A stretch of DNA of 64,000 nucleotides from Climacium dendroides (GCA_950106755.1 OX467083.1:20579029-20643028), one strand, 5' to 3'; counted from the stretch's first letter, positions 25,301-38,292 are shown. Notes: a model not told the origin generated them from the sequence alone. Translations and numbers: made by a program.

Positions 25301-26700
25301 CAATACCAAAATTGAAAATCTCCATAGGAAGGAAATGCAAGACGCAACAACAACTGTGATTCCATTGGAAAGTCTGTTACTCTATGTACATTGCACAAAA
25401 GGCCTCTCGGGTTCTAGAACCCAAGTACATCAAAATGGCCCAAAAGTCCTATGTTGAAGTTTTCGGAAACCCTACAAGCAAAAATAGCTACAAAGGAAGA
25501 TTCGACTTGAAGGCATCATCCCCAGCTCAGTCAATTTCCGGTTGGACTTGATCATCGCAACTACATCAATCTAAGGTTGCACTTTTGGGTGGTGAACCCT
25601 AAACCGTCCCCGTCGCTCTATCCTTCCTTACAAAAGTGGATCCAAAGCCAATGGTCTCCCACCGGTCACAATTGGGACATCCCAAGGCAATTGCCATGTC
25701 TTGTGTTTCACCTTGAGCCAATTCAAGCTTTATTGATTGCAACCAACTACAACGATCCAAACAACGCTACCATTACCCTCGCAATTTTGTGAGAATCCAA
25801 ACCTACATTTGCCCCGCACGATGTTGACCCAGTCTTGCCATGTATGAGGGTCTTTTCAATCCTGAGTAGCCAGAATCCATCCCCTTGGGCGGTTTAGGGT
25901 TGAAGAAGCAACTCTTGTCTTGTGTACAAAGAAGACATGAAAACAAATTAAACAATAATAACAATTAGCAAAACTTAAAATCATCCACAATGGGAGTAAA
26001 AAAATACAAGGCTTCCTATATTCTTTTAAAATCACCACATAACTAGGAAAGAAAACAAGTATATTCTACTTAACAAAACTCTAAGTGCAAGCCTTAATAG
26101 CTCAAGGAACAAAGCAAGGAAACAAAATTCAAATGATAATTAGAATAGTAAAATAAAAATGGAACAAGAAAAGAAAGACATACCTCAAAATTGGTCTTTT
26201 GAAAGCACTGCAAAAAAGAAGCATACACAAAAGTCAACAGAATGCATCAACAAAGTGAAGAACATAGGTGTAGGTTGATGAAGTGAAAAAACAAGGCTCC
26301 TAATACTACACAGTGAACATGTTTCCAATTAATCAAAATTGTTCACAAAGATAAAGAAGTTGAAACATAAAGAAATTTTGACCTACGCTCCATTGACTAC
26401 ATTTTTTGGGTGGGTTCTACACTTTACCTTTAAGATCTCACTTGCAATACCCCCTAAAGGTGGTGCTTCTCACTATACAAAAATATTACTATCCCTTGAT
26501 GATAGAAAAATGGGAACATAGGTACCGTATGTGAAGGTTTGATTTGGCACTTAGGCACCCAAATTGAATTTCCATGTCAGATTCTTAGGGGTCTATGTCA
26601 CCTCGCACCATTCAAAAGATGACATGTGACACATTTAAAAAAAAATGAGTTAATTTATGCGGAATCTGACCTTCAAGTTTGGGCAGCAATCTTTTGAGGG
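22311..26700. other. Gene desert with a more GC-rich island
   Basis: No gene recognised. From about 24600 to 25900 the base composition is less AT-rich than the surroundings and contains several overlapping open frames on both strands, none resembling a known protein. It may be an old retroelement or gene relic, but no reverse transcriptase, integrase or gag motif is visible. Confidence 0.45.
23484..23814. mobile_element. CACTA-type MITE
   Basis: The 331-base element starts CACTAGAAG and ends TTTCTAGTG, is flanked by TTA on both sides (23481-23483 and 23815-23817), and is internally self-complementary: the GCGTTTTACTTG-like stretches of the left half pair with the right half. CACTA/EnSpm elements have CACTA termini and 3-bp target duplications. 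The element is too short to encode a transposase, so it is non-autonomous. Confidence 0.75.
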
Positions 26701-26705
26701 CACTG

Positions 26706-26795
26706 TACCCTGAGCGCAACACCAATATCATCACTGAACTGATACGCGTACCCTGAGAGCAACAACAGTATCATCACTGAATTGACACCCGTACC
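26706..26795. repeat. Two-copy 43-bp tandem repeat upstream of the CRM gene
   Basis: Units begin TACCCTGAG at 26706 and 26749, and a third TACCC follows at 26792. The copies differ at several bases. They lie in the presumed promoter of the CRM gene. Confidence 0.75.
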
Positions 26796-26864
26796 CGCCA
26801 TCGCCCAAGTATCGGGAAAGGACGAAGGCATCCAATCGCGGGTTATCCACATAAAGCCGACTCA

Positions 26865-26912
26865 ATCCACCCACCCACCCGACCCGACCCGACCCGTCCC
26901 ACCCCGTCCCTT
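26865..26912. repeat. C-rich CCACC/CGACC simple repeat
   Basis: A run of CCACC and CGACC pentamers sits just upstream of the presumed transcription start of the CRM gene. It is strikingly GC-rich for this window. Confidence 0.8.
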
Positions 26913-28137
26913 TCGCTTCGTCTCAATCTTCACTCTCCAGAGCACTTGCAGCAATTCTTCGCGGCAGCGGCCTAATTGCAGGGCAGCAGTGGCAGCAGCA
27001 CATCGGAGCTCCTGAAGTGGACCTCATGGCTACCAATTCCGTCGAGCTGAAGTCGTAGTTTGAAAGCATTCTGAGGTATGGTGCCAGGGCTTTGGTAGGG
27101 TTTATGGGAAGTATCTTTCAACCAGCAGGTCTGACAATCATGAGAAGATAAGATTTAGGGTTTCTCTTCGAAGGTGAAAATCATTTACAATTAAAGTTTC
27201 GAGAGTTGCATTTCCGAATTTTCTTGATGAAATTCATGAAGTGTCTGAATTGGTTTCGTAGTAATCTGTGGCTGTGGTGAGGTTTGGGTTTTAAGTAGGG
27301 GTTCTGGTGAACGTGGAACATTTGTTGAGGTGGACGAGATTTTGAGCTCTAATTTTCTGTGTGATTCGGAATACAGCGGAGGATTGAGCTTTCTTTCATG
27401 AGAGTAGATATGGGAGAGTTTTTTGTGAGGTTTCTCATGTTGTGAGGATTCAAGGGTCGAATTATGGTTTTTTCACGAGAAGACAAGATTTATGTTTTCT
27501 CTTTGAAGGTCAAATCGTTTGCAATTGAATGTTAGGGCGTTGCGTTTGTTGCATTTCCGACTTTCTGAATAAATTCATGTAGTTTGTGAATGTTTTCGGC
27601 CGTGTGAAGCAGGTTGTGGTGAGGGTCGAGGTTTAGGGGTTCTGCTGCTCTGGAAATTTCTACGAGATTTTGAACTGTTAGTTTCTGTGTGATTCGGAGC
27701 ACACGTTGAGCTTGAATTCTTTGAGAGTAGCAATGGAAGAGGGTTTTAAGTTCTAGTGTCGTGAAGATTCGAAGGCAGAATTATATTCTTTCGATACTTT
27801 GTACTGTTTTAGGCAATGCCGAGGAAATCTTGTCAGGAATGCGTATAGTGACGCGGCTGAGATCTATGATAAATAGCCTATTTGAAGTGACGAACGAATC
27901 TGGTTGAGGGTTTTATATGGAGGTTGCGACACTGGAGAATTGTGCTTTATACATGAGAGAAGCAATATAAGAGATTGTTTAAGTTATCGTGTATTGAGGA
28001 TTCGAGGTTAGAATCACTGTTTTTTTTATACTTTAGTAGGCAATGACACGGTTTGCTTGTCAGGAATGCGTATGAATGTCGCGGTTGAGATCTAGCTTTG
28101 AAGAAGCAACTAGCGAATTTGGTTGAGGCTTTCTTGT
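26900..28137 (+). promoter_or_regulatory. Leader of the CRM gene with a probable 5'-UTR intron and a 10-codon uORF
   Basis: A GC-richer first exon probably ends at 27075 before a GTATGG donor. A T-rich tract followed by TAG at 28040 could be the acceptor. The first exon holds a short upstream ORF, ATG 27026 to TAG 27058. The presumed intron is built of diverged direct duplications (about 27147-27480 against 27480-27790, and 27795-27935 against 28020-28150). Confidence 0.5.
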
Positions 28138-31100
28138 ATGGAGGTTTCGACAATGGCGGGCGTGGCTCCGGTGCGGTTGCTAGGGCCAATTCGCGCTTTG
28201 GATGGGCGAACTTCACATAGCCTCTCGTCCGTTCGCAGAACTTCCAAAACCTCGCTACTTCTCTTCCTTCATCGCAATAGGTTCCCCTCTCTGCATTCTC
28301 AGTCTCCTAACTGGCGCTTAGGCCAGATTTGCTCAGCGTCGCTGAAGGAGGTTAACGAAGAAGAGTCGTCTACTCAACGTGATACATGGAAGAAGACATC
28401 CCCTAAAGGCAAAGGTACTTTCAAGTATCCTGTAAGGGGGCAAAGCTCAGAACCACAGTTTCCTTGGAGAGTAGTAGAAGAAGACGAGCCTTCCAACGGC
28501 CGGAGGAGTTACTCGGAGGGAAGTAGTGTTCAGTATGAGCAATCTGATCCATCAACAAGGATCAATAAAAATGGGCCTGGGAGTGGGGCTGCTGCGCAGA
28601 GACGCCATTTGAACTCCAGGAACAACCAGGGTCCTTCTTCGTCCAGCAGACGAGGAGACGAGGCTAAGAAGAGCAGGGATCCCCCGAGTTCAACGACTTC
28701 CAGGTATTCTCAGTACGATACGGGACGGAATATGCACAGGGCGCCATGGGAGCAGGGATCGGGACGTCCAGCTAATGGGAATTCTCGAGACAGGAGGTCA
28801 CCACCGCCAATGAAGGGGGTTTCAGAGAGAGAAGAAGCAGATGGGGTGGAGGGATCAGGCTCAAGGTCGGGTGAAGGAAACTACTACCAGGGCGGAGGAC
28901 AAAAGTCTGCTATGGCTCGAATTGTAGAAAAGTTGCGCGCTATTGGGAACGATACTTCTGCATCTCAAATGGACTTCAACAAAAACCGTCCTGCGACGGA
29001 GACTTCGGTCTTTTTGCCAAGGTACCTTTTACCTTCTGGATTGTCGAATGTCTTATATCCTACAAATAAGTTGCGGGGATTGCATCAATACGCTGATGTA
29101 AGCTACTATCAAGGTTTGAAAGATAGCTTTCAATACACTATTTAGCAATTTCAGGAGCAAGAGAAATATTCGTGGTGACTATATTCTGCATATGCACATG
29201 TTTGATTTATGCTAATGTAGGATGTTGCTTCATCCTTTGTTGGCTGTTCATGTGAGAAGTATCGTGTAGATGGTGTAGAACGGTTGTTTGTATTAATATG
29301 GACACGCAGATGAAGAGTTCTGTTTTGCTTTCAGACCCGGTCAATCTGGGGTAGATCGAAGATGGACGACCGCTGACCATCCCATGCCGAAGCGCGCTTC
29401 TGATGATGAGGAGCAGCATACACAAAGCGAGAGGTTTCCTTGGGAGAAGGATGAAGATGAAGAAGAAGATGAAAAGATTGAGAGGAAGAAGAAAGTGAAA
29501 CCACCCTCCATGGCAGAACTCACAATACCAGAACCTGAACTCAAAAGGTTACGAACACTTGGGTTGCAGACGCATGGGAGGCTGAAGGTTGGTCGGTTAG
29601 GGGTTACTCCTGGCATTGTTGAGGCAATCCATGATAGGTGGCGCTCTTGTGAGATCGCAAAAGTTAGATGCGATGCACCTTTATCCATGAATATGAAGAA
29701 AGCGCATGAAGATCTCGAGGTTAGTCAATATTTATTCATCATCTCATCCTGCCTGACTTTGGGAAATGAAGAAACTTCTAATGTAAACGACTTCTAGTTG
29801 TCGGGGTTTAACGTCTTCACTGAACTTGGCATCTCATTGATGAGTATGTGCATCTTGCAGAATATTCGATTTAATCTACTTGGGGTTTCGCTGAATTTTG
29901 TTTGAGTGTGAAGAATTAGAATTTGAGTTACTTCTCAAGTGTGTTTAGACATTCAGATAGAATCCTTCAATCAGAATTTGGGTGAGTTTGACAAGGATCG
30001 GGTTGGACAGTAAGGAAATGAGAGCGGCGTTTACTAGTGTTTCTGTTCTTGCAAGGGTTTCATCAATTAATAGCCGTGTCGGAGTTGACAGTTTCGATTT
30101 CGCTGGTTGTGGATGCAGAGATTAACGGGTGGTTTAGTAATATGGCGGTCCGGTAGCGCTGCAGTGATCTACCGTGGGAAAGACTATGTTCACCCATTTG
30201 TACGAGAAAGGGAGGAAAGAGAAGAAAGGGAAAGAAGGAAATTATTGTCTCTTGATCAAGACGAGGATGATGCAGAGGAGAAGGTGACGGACGCATTGGA
30301 AGCGGGTAATAAAGAGGAAGAGGAGCTCTCAATAGAGAAGGAAGACTTAGATAGCACAGAAGACCAGTCAGCGGACAGGGCATCAGTGGATGCAGGTCAG
30401 TTGATGCAGAGTGCACAGTATATTTAGATGATATGGATTTTCATTTTGACTGACATTGAGTTTGCGCTGTTCTAAGATGAGCGAAAATTTTCCGTTGGAA
30501 CTTGAATATGAGTTGAAGTTTTTTTTAGGGTGGAGATTAGAAATCTCTCTTTCTATGAGGGGGTTGAGTGCGCTTGTTAAGGAGTTTCTGGTTTCATAGT
30601 TTCCTTACTGGCCGTTAACTAGGAATGCACATCTCTATGTTCAATGTCGATGCAGAGAAGGAGAACCCTGTGAAGGAGAAGCTGGAAGCCGATTTGATAA
30701 TGATGGAGGAGATACTGGATGGACTAGGGCCACGGTATGCAGATTGGACTGGGAGAAGACCTGTTCCAGTGGATGCCGATCTTTTACTTAGTCCAGATTT
30801 TGAATTTAAGCGTCCTTTCAGGCTGCTGCCATATGGCGTTAAACCCAAACTTAATAATTTCGAATTGACAGAGCTGCGACGTTTAGCACGACCTGTCCCT
30901 CCTCATTTTGTACTTGGTGAGTAACTTGAATGCTTCTCTTTTGTGAATAGTTCTTTCACTGCAAAGATGTCTTTTGTGCGCTGCTTTCAGGATGCTTTGC
31001 TTTCAACTGTAGCGTTCGTTAAGTCTGCCTATCGCGTTATTTGTCCATTCCACAGCTAGCAGATTGTACCGCTTTAGTTTCGTTGATTGTTGAGTGACTA

Positions 31101-34100
31101 GTAGTAATTCTTGAGAGCTGTTTCAAATGAAATTAAGTTTCTTCTATTTATTCGTTTGTTTGTGTAACCATATGCAGGCAGGAACAGAGGACTTGGGGGT
31201 CTGGCTGCAGCTATTGTGAAGTTGTGGGAAAAAAGCGAAATTGTAAAGATAGGTGTGAAGAGGGGGGTTCAAAATACCAGCAACGAGCGAATGGCTGAAG
31301 AATTGAAGGTTAGACTGATATTGATATTCGCATCCTTGTCTTGTCATATCGTCATTGTCATGCACAGCAAGAGACTGGAGATGTAACCGTTTACCTACAC
31401 TTTGCAGAGGCTCACCGGAGGAACCCTGTTAGCCAGGGATAAGGAATATATTGTGTTTTCTCGCGGTAAAGACTTTTTGCCCCCAGCAGTTCAGGTAGTT
31501 TTAGAAGAGAGGGATCGTATGGCTAAATCGTTGCAAGAGGAGGAAGAGAGGCTTCGTATAGGTGGTCGCAAGAGAGCACTGGAAGTCGTTGAACCCAGGT
31601 ACTGACGGTTATCTCTCTCGTTCACTATTTAATTTATACGACTTAGGATTGGACCTGGCCAGTGATGGCCTTCCTGAGGGTACCCTTATGTGAAGCTTAA
31701 CTTGTCTTTGCCCTTAACAGCAAAGCAGGGACGTTGGAGGAGGCCATGGAAACGAGAGCTTCATGGGAAGCCTGGCAAAATAGTGATGAAGCTCGAAGAG
31801 AAAGAATTGCCGCGCGAAAGGCGAAAAGAGCTCAAGCTACTGACCGGATACGATCAAAAATGAGGCTTGTAAGTACATGCGTTACTTAGAACTCACGACC
31901 TGTTGTGTGCAGTTCCTTGTTGACAGCGAATTTTCATCTACATTCAGACTGATTTGGGATACGTGCTGTTCTTACTGAATCTGACCTATACCTGTCAAGT
32001 ACATTCTATAGATATGAACTCTTTACATATATGCATTTATGTAAGTGAACTGTTATATATCTCAATATTTCAATACAGAGATGTTCATATATCCCAAGAG
32101 TCTTTCGCATTTGTTTACTACCATCATCTGAAAAAGGTTAAGTTCCTAACTATGATCACATTGGTGCCCCATTGTTTGATACTGGAGTATATGACAACTG
32201 GAAGTAGACAAGAGCATGTTTACATGAGAGCGCAATTAGTCACTTTTCTGAGTAGACGATTGTCTAGAACCGATTTATACTATGGGACGCTTCTCTAATC
32301 TTGGAACATGTTTGTATCACAGGCCCTTCAGAAGAAGGAAAGAGCACAGGTAGAGCTAGCGAAGATTGATGCGAAAACAAATCCTGCAGACGCACCTCTG
32401 GATAAGGAGCATCTTTCAGATGGAGAGAGATACATGTACAAAAAGCTTGGATTAAAAATGAAGGCTTTTCTATTACTGGGTGAGATAGTTTCCTACGTTT
32501 ATCTGCCTTGGGATTCAAGCTTAAAGTGTTTTCTTTCCTCTATGACTATCATGAATATGTATACGATTTATGCAATTAACTCTAGCGAGCAGTTTGCCCC
32601 ATATAGTGCACTTCTGTGCACACTGAAGCTGAAGGATAATTTGCAACTAATTCTGGCGTTTCGCAGGTAGGAGAGGAGTATTTGGCGGTACTGTTGAGAA
32701 CATGCATCTTCATTGGAAATACAGGGAACTTGTAAAAATCCTTGTGAAGGCTCCACTACCTGAGGCTCAACGAATAGCTAGGATGCTTGAGATTGAGAGT
32801 GGAGGAATTTTGGTTGACATAGTTACTACTTCAAAAGGACAAGCAATCATAGTCTACCGTGGCAAGAACTATCAACGTCCACCTGAGCTAAGACCTCGGC
32901 ACCTCCTCACAAAGAGACAAGCCCTGAAACGGTCCCTTGAGATGCAACGGATGCAGGTATTGCCTACGCCATTTAGTGTTCTGAGGATTTGAAATTTTAG
33001 CTGTGTTTACATTCACAATCTGGTTAATTATTTTTCTTATATGCAATCCCAAATGCCACTTTTCAGTATCTGACGACTTCTTTGTAATTGTTGTAGTCCT
33101 TGGAGAAGCATCTTGCTACTTTGGAGAAGGAGATTGAAACGATGCAGGCAGGCCTGGTGAGTCTAAATAGTACCATGCTTTTTTTCCTCACCTGAGGTTT
33201 GAAATGGTAAATTCTAAAACAAGGAGCACGGAAATCAACAAAATTTCATCATGTAGAAGTTTTCAGCAAAAACTATTTGTTCATTGCATTGTGATAATGC
33301 TCCGCTTTATGACAATGGTATGTAATTCTGTGTCATGTGGTTTCATGTTCGTCATGAGTTTGGGTCGAGGTTAAATATTCGAGTGCCTCTTAACTAAAAC
33401 AAAGTAACCACTACACTGAGGAAAGGTAACGTCTACTTAAGGAGTTGCCTAGTTTGTGGAGTCTGACTGTCGGGATCTTGAACAGACCAAAATAGAGGAC
33501 GAAGATGAGTTGGAGGGTGAGGAAGGATCAGAAGGTAATCTTGAAGAATTGGACGATGATGGACTGGAGTATGATGACGATTACTCCGTCTACAAAACAG
33601 GAAAGCCGAAACCGGGCTCCTACTTCCAGGCCGAACCTCTCACGCGTAAACAAAGGCATTATCTGCGACAGCAAATTCCTCTGATGGTGGGTAGGACTGC
33701 TAATTTTAACATTGGTAAGTTTCATGAATTATAAATCTCCTAGCTGCACTCGATCATCGATGCAGTTTCCACTTTGTCATGCGAGTTGCTCTTATTCTGG
33801 CATACATCATTTTGCAGGCACTATTTTTCATTTCATGGCTTGTAGGTACAGCCCTAACAGCTTCTTTATCGTACAGCACAAGCGACTGATTTAAACTGTG
33901 ATTTGCAATACAGGAAAGAGCACTATATATGAAGACTTAGCCAAGTCAATCTGCCGTTATTTTGAAAAGCATCCTTTTGTGAAAATTGGTGTGAAGGGCA
34001 GACCACCGGGTACATCTGTGGCTTCAGTTGTGGAACAAATTGAGGTATTCTTTCTACCTTGTAATGGTTGGATTGTTGCTGTTTACATTTTAATACCAAT

Positions 34101-34779
34101 ACTGTAGTACCACGGGAATAAGGGATGTTTTTTTTTAGGCCCTGGGGATATGGAAGTGGGCATTTTTGGCCATTTGGGCACTTTGCGGTTACGAAGATAC
34201 GAGAAGAAGATTCTCTTATAGTACTCCAGGATATAAAATTATGTTCATGATAGTAGCATTTTCTTGCTGAATTTAAACTTGTCAGTTTAATACCAGGCAG
34301 ATGCTGAATCCAATCATGTTTCTTGGTTCTTTCAGGAGTCTACTGGGGCTGTTATGCTCTCCACAGAACCAAGTAAGCTTATATTTTATCGCGGATGGCC
34401 TCCTGGGGAGGAACGGCCAGACCTAGCAGCTCTCAAGAAAGAGAACGAAGGAAAAGACGAACATTCATCAAACAGAACAGATGATTTGAAGGGATTTGAA
34501 GCCGTCTCAGATGACGAAACTCATTCAACTGATGAGGACGACTTTGGCATTGATGCTTGGAACGAAGAGGATTGGGAAGAAGCTGATGAGGATGACGAAA
34601 ACGAAGGCGAAGACAAGGTTGAATTTGAGGAGGAAGAGGGTGAGCAAGGTCATTGGGTGAGCTTTTCTGGTGAGGAATCTGATTACACAGATACGGATCT
34701 CGATGAACTTGTAACTGCGATCTCTCAGGATGATACAGTAGAACAGAATGTCAATGACAATTCAGATAATAGGGAGTAA
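28138..34779 (+). CDS. CFM2: CRM-domain plastid intron-splicing factor, CFM2/CFM3-like (four CRM domains)
   Basis: Thirteen exons in phase: 28138-29021, 29335-29719, 30119-30395, 30656-30916, 31178-31308, 31408-31598, 31721-31868, 32323-32479, 32667-32956, 33097-33156, 33453-33714, 33914-34044 and 34336-34779, about 1,206 residues. A Ser/Arg-rich N-terminus fits a plastid transit peptide; a long disordered stretch follows, then [16 protein letters not shown] and RFPWE, both typical of the family. CRM1 (about 350-450) runs from [17 protein letters not shown] to [12 protein letters not shown] and IYRGKDY. CRM2 (580-675) has [27 protein letters not shown] and LTGGTLL. CRM3 (790-885) has [28 protein letters not shown] and [14 protein letters not shown]4 (1000-1090) has [19 protein letters not shown] and LIFYRGW. 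An acidic tail closes it. CFM proteins bind chloroplast group II introns together with CAF1/CAF2. Four CRM domains point to CFM2, while the CRM1-3 spacing also resembles CFM3. ATG 28153 is an alternative start. Confidence 0.9.
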
Positions 34780-35394
34780 GATTTTTCCTGCAAAATGAGT
34801 CGATATAGCACATAACCAAGTGGCCAATTAGCTAATCGGAATCAGTGAGTCCCGAAGTCAAGAATGATGACCAGTAGTGGGGACAAATTTGTTATTCTTT
34901 GATCCTAATTTCTGTTAATCGAGTCTAGGCTTTTTACTGACCAAGTGGCAGGATGAATAACTGCCTTGAGCACAGTCCTGAGGTAGAATCGATTGTAGAC
35001 TGAACTTTTTATCTCAATTTTTTCTTGGTCATTGGGTTGTTCCTTCTACTGGTGTTTGAAGAATATGTCGATTTAGGATTACTCTGAACATCATGTGACT
35101 CTCATGTAACATACTTCATGAATTTATACCAAATCAGTTTTATGTCTCTTGTATGTACAAGCTATTTTATGCTCTTGAAAAAATGTTCTGAGAAAAATCT
35201 TATGTCACTGCTGGATCATAGATAGCCTTGCACTTAGTTCCCTTTCGAATCATAGGAAATTGTTGCTCTAGGAATTTGGATAGAATAGCTAGTTTCTTTA
35301 GATGGACTAAATCAAGACCAATTGCCACTGCATTTGTTGATGCAACATGAGTTCGTGCATTATTAGGTTGATTAGGTACGAGGTCCATTAAGAG
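34780..35394. other. 3' flank of the CRM gene
   Basis: This contains the 3' UTR of the CRM gene and AT-rich spacer. I see no further gene. Confidence 0.5.
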
Positions 35395-35548
35395 CTGAAA
35401 ATTAATTTGGGGAGGTTAGACTTCTTGAAATATTTTTCAGTAAAATTTCCTTGAAGACAAATGGAATTGGCATCTAACCCAAGTGGATTCATATTTTTTT
35501 TGGAGCTTTGTGGAATTAGTTGTGAATTTTTGAAGTTGAAATGTAGTA
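35395..35548. repeat. Dispersed repeat copy, inverted relative to 19970-20115
   Basis: About 150 bases related to the insert in the compound foldback at 19.8-20.4 kb, readable without gaps over several 15-20 base stretches. The copy lies immediately left of another foldback. Confidence 0.7.
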
Positions 35549-35614
35549 GTCACTAAGCCTCCATCACTACTTGTATTGTACGGGTGAGGTGTTGAAAGCT
35601 TACAAACTGCATTT

Positions 35615-36420
35615 TTGATCCATTCAAAGATTTGTACATAATATAGAATAAAATAGGCTTTTTTTGTCTTGCATAATTTTCACTCAATTCTTATCCAATC
35701 CTAATGAAGCATACCAAATTTCAGTTTCAAAAATGAAAAATTCCATTTCTGTGGATTTTTGAAGTCAATTTTTGTGGTTTTACATAATATTTTATTGAAA
35801 ACAATTGGTGGTGAATTTTCTTAATTCAATTGCATGGATACGTAGGGAACATACATACACACATCTTTCATATTAAAAAACACTCCTTTAAGTAACAAAA
35901 ATATGATCAATGAAGAGTTCAATGAAAAGTGATGTGAGGAAATGGATATCTCTATATTTTAACTAAATTTTGGCATTTGACCCTTACATTGTGACTAATT
36001 TTGTACATTTCAACATGATGGTACAATTACTTTACCAAAATTTAGTTAAAATATAAAGATATCTATTTCACAAAGTTTAGGCATGTGCCACCTTACATTG
36101 AATTTTTAATAGATTATATTTTTGTCATTTAAGGGGGTGTTTTTTAATATGAAAGATATGCATATGGATGTTCCCTATGTATCTATAGAATCAAATTAAA
36201 AAAATTCACCACCAATTATTTTCAATAAAATATGATGCGAAACCATGAAAATTGACTTTAAAAATTTACCAAAAATGAAATTTTTCTTTTTTGAAATTGA
36301 AATTTGGTATGCCTAATTGGAATTGCATAAGGATACAGTGAAAATTATGCTTATAAAAAAAATACCAATTATAATCCACATTATACAAAAAAATTCAATG
36401 GTTCAAAAAGATAATTTATA
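35615..36420. mobile_element. Foldback (inverted repeat), about 0.8 kb
   Basis: Arms of about 350-400 bases meet near 36000-36020. The left arm contains GCATAATTTTCACT, ACCAAATTTCAGTTTCAAAA and ATGTGTGTATGTATGTTCCC-like sequence, which recurs as its complement in the right arm. The arms are more diverged than those of the 20-kb hairpin. There is no coding capacity and no clear target duplication. Confidence 0.65.
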
Positions 36421-38074
36421 AGCTTTAATAAGCTAACTATACATTGTTGGTGCAATCAAAAAGCAAATTGTCCATTATGCAGCCATCTCAAATTGCATTG
36501 CTCTAAGGACAAATGGGCTCTTATCATATGGAATCATAAGTGTAAGGTAACATGTTGTCAAAGTGACCAAGTTGCCTCTATAAATTCAAATTGCCCCTAT
36601 AAAAAGGGTCTAATATAGATAACTTCTTTAGACTCAAGGCCATTTTTTTGGTCAAAAACTATTCAAAATTGTCATTTTCAATGCAAACAACAAAAAATTT
36701 AAACAATTGTTATCTGCATATCTAAGCTAAATGGGCTAGAATTTTTCCTCACATTTTTGTAGTAGTATAGAGAAATAACATGTGGTTGAAGATGAAAAAT
36801 AAAACTTATTTTTTCAATTTTCACTCAATGCACTAAAATTAGCAATTTAAGAATAATTTCAAATCCACTAGTACAAATTCTAGTGTAAATTCATGAGATT
36901 TATTTTTTATTTGCTTATCCTACGTAAAGGAGTTAGATTCATGACAAATTAAGTCATTTTGGAAAAAACATGCCTCACATCATCTTGTGAATGGTATGAG
37001 GTGACATGGCCCCTTGAGAATTTGATGGAAATTTGATTTTGGCAATTGAGTGCCAAATTAGACCTTCATGTACGGTATTTGTTTTCTACTTGCTTAAGAT
37101 TAGAAACATTTTTGTTGACCTTTAGAATTGTGGTTCTTCCAAAAATGAGCTTTTTAGAAAAAATTTGAAATTTTACTCATGTAATTGTTTTTTAGACAAG
37201 ATTTTGAGAAGATGTAAGATGTGCAATATTCTTTTGTGTATGGTAGATACCTCCATTATCCTTGAAAATTGGCATGCAAATAACTAACATAACCACTTTA
37301 ATGTTGCTAATTTCCATAGCTAGATAATGGTTCCTTTTCCACAAAGTTGAATCAAACTATACTAATCCTATTGGGTAGTGCCAAAATTTTCTTTTCTTCA
37401 AACTTTAGATGTTATAATCTCACAATTTACTTGATTAAATGGGTTGAAATTTTTTCTACACATTCATGGGGAAGTCTAGTACAACTTCGTGCAATTAAAA
37501 GTTTGAAAAATGTTTTCCGATTTCAATTATGCTCAATGTATTAGAAAGTGGTAGTTTTGGATGCTTCTTGTGAAAAATACAATTGGTTAAGATGGTTCGC
37601 ATTTGAGGATTTTTTTTGCCTTTCTATTTAGCCCTTGTACAACTTTCTATAAGCTAAGATAATACCACCTAAAAGAGACTTTTTCATTGGTCCTACTCCC
37701 TTAAAGGTCAAATGACTAAAAAAATTTGATGAGGTTATTAAAAAGAAATGCAACCTCAAGTGGTTCAATAATTTTTTTGGCACTTTAGCAATATTTTATA
37801 AGTTTTCAAAGTTAATAATATAAGGTAGCTTATACTTAACATTAGACTCACCTTGAATGAACCCATTTTAAGTATGAAATGTCTCAACTTTCATTTGTTG
37901 CTTCAAAAAAGTCCCCACCCCTCATTTGTTGGATGGTAAAAAGTCATGTTGTGGTTTTGAATCTTGAAAGTATTCATACATGGCTACTGTTTAGGTGTTG
38001 ATGAATAGAAAGTATTTCTTTTAGGTATGCTACCTTATACTTCATATATTCAATGTCAACACTTTTCTTTTAGC
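36421..38074. other. AT-rich spacer
   Basis: I see no gene. The part at 36640-36800 is related to 15250-15480, another copy of the dispersed AT-rich repeats. Confidence 0.45.
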
Positions 38075-38077
38075 TAA

Positions 38078-38292
38078 CACTACAAGAAAACATGTCTGAA
38101 ATGACAGAAATTGGTCCTAAATGACAAAAATCAGCCCCTCCTAATTGACTGAAAATTGACAGTTTTTGGTCAATTTGGACAATTTTCTGTCAATTCGGAC
38201 AGTTTTTTGTCCTAATTGACAGAAACTTGTCAAATTTCTGTCATTTAGGAGGGGCTGATTTTTGTCATTTAGGACAAGTTTCTCTTGTAGTG
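38078..38292. mobile_element. CACTA-type MITE with canonical ends
   Basis: The 215-base element begins CACTACAAGAAAA and ends TTTCTCTTGTAGTG, flanked by TAA on both sides (38075-38077 and 38293-38295). Its interior folds on itself through repeated ATGACAGAAA/TTTCTGTCAT and CAGCCCCTCCTAA/TTAGGAGGGGCTG pairs. The CACTACAAGAAA terminus and 3-bp target duplication are standard for plant CACTA/EnSpm elements. Confidence 0.85.

Noticed and set aside
24785..25340. Overlapping minus-strand open frames of 155 and 129 codons
   Set aside because: They overlap in different frames and contain no recognisable family signature or consistent codon pattern.
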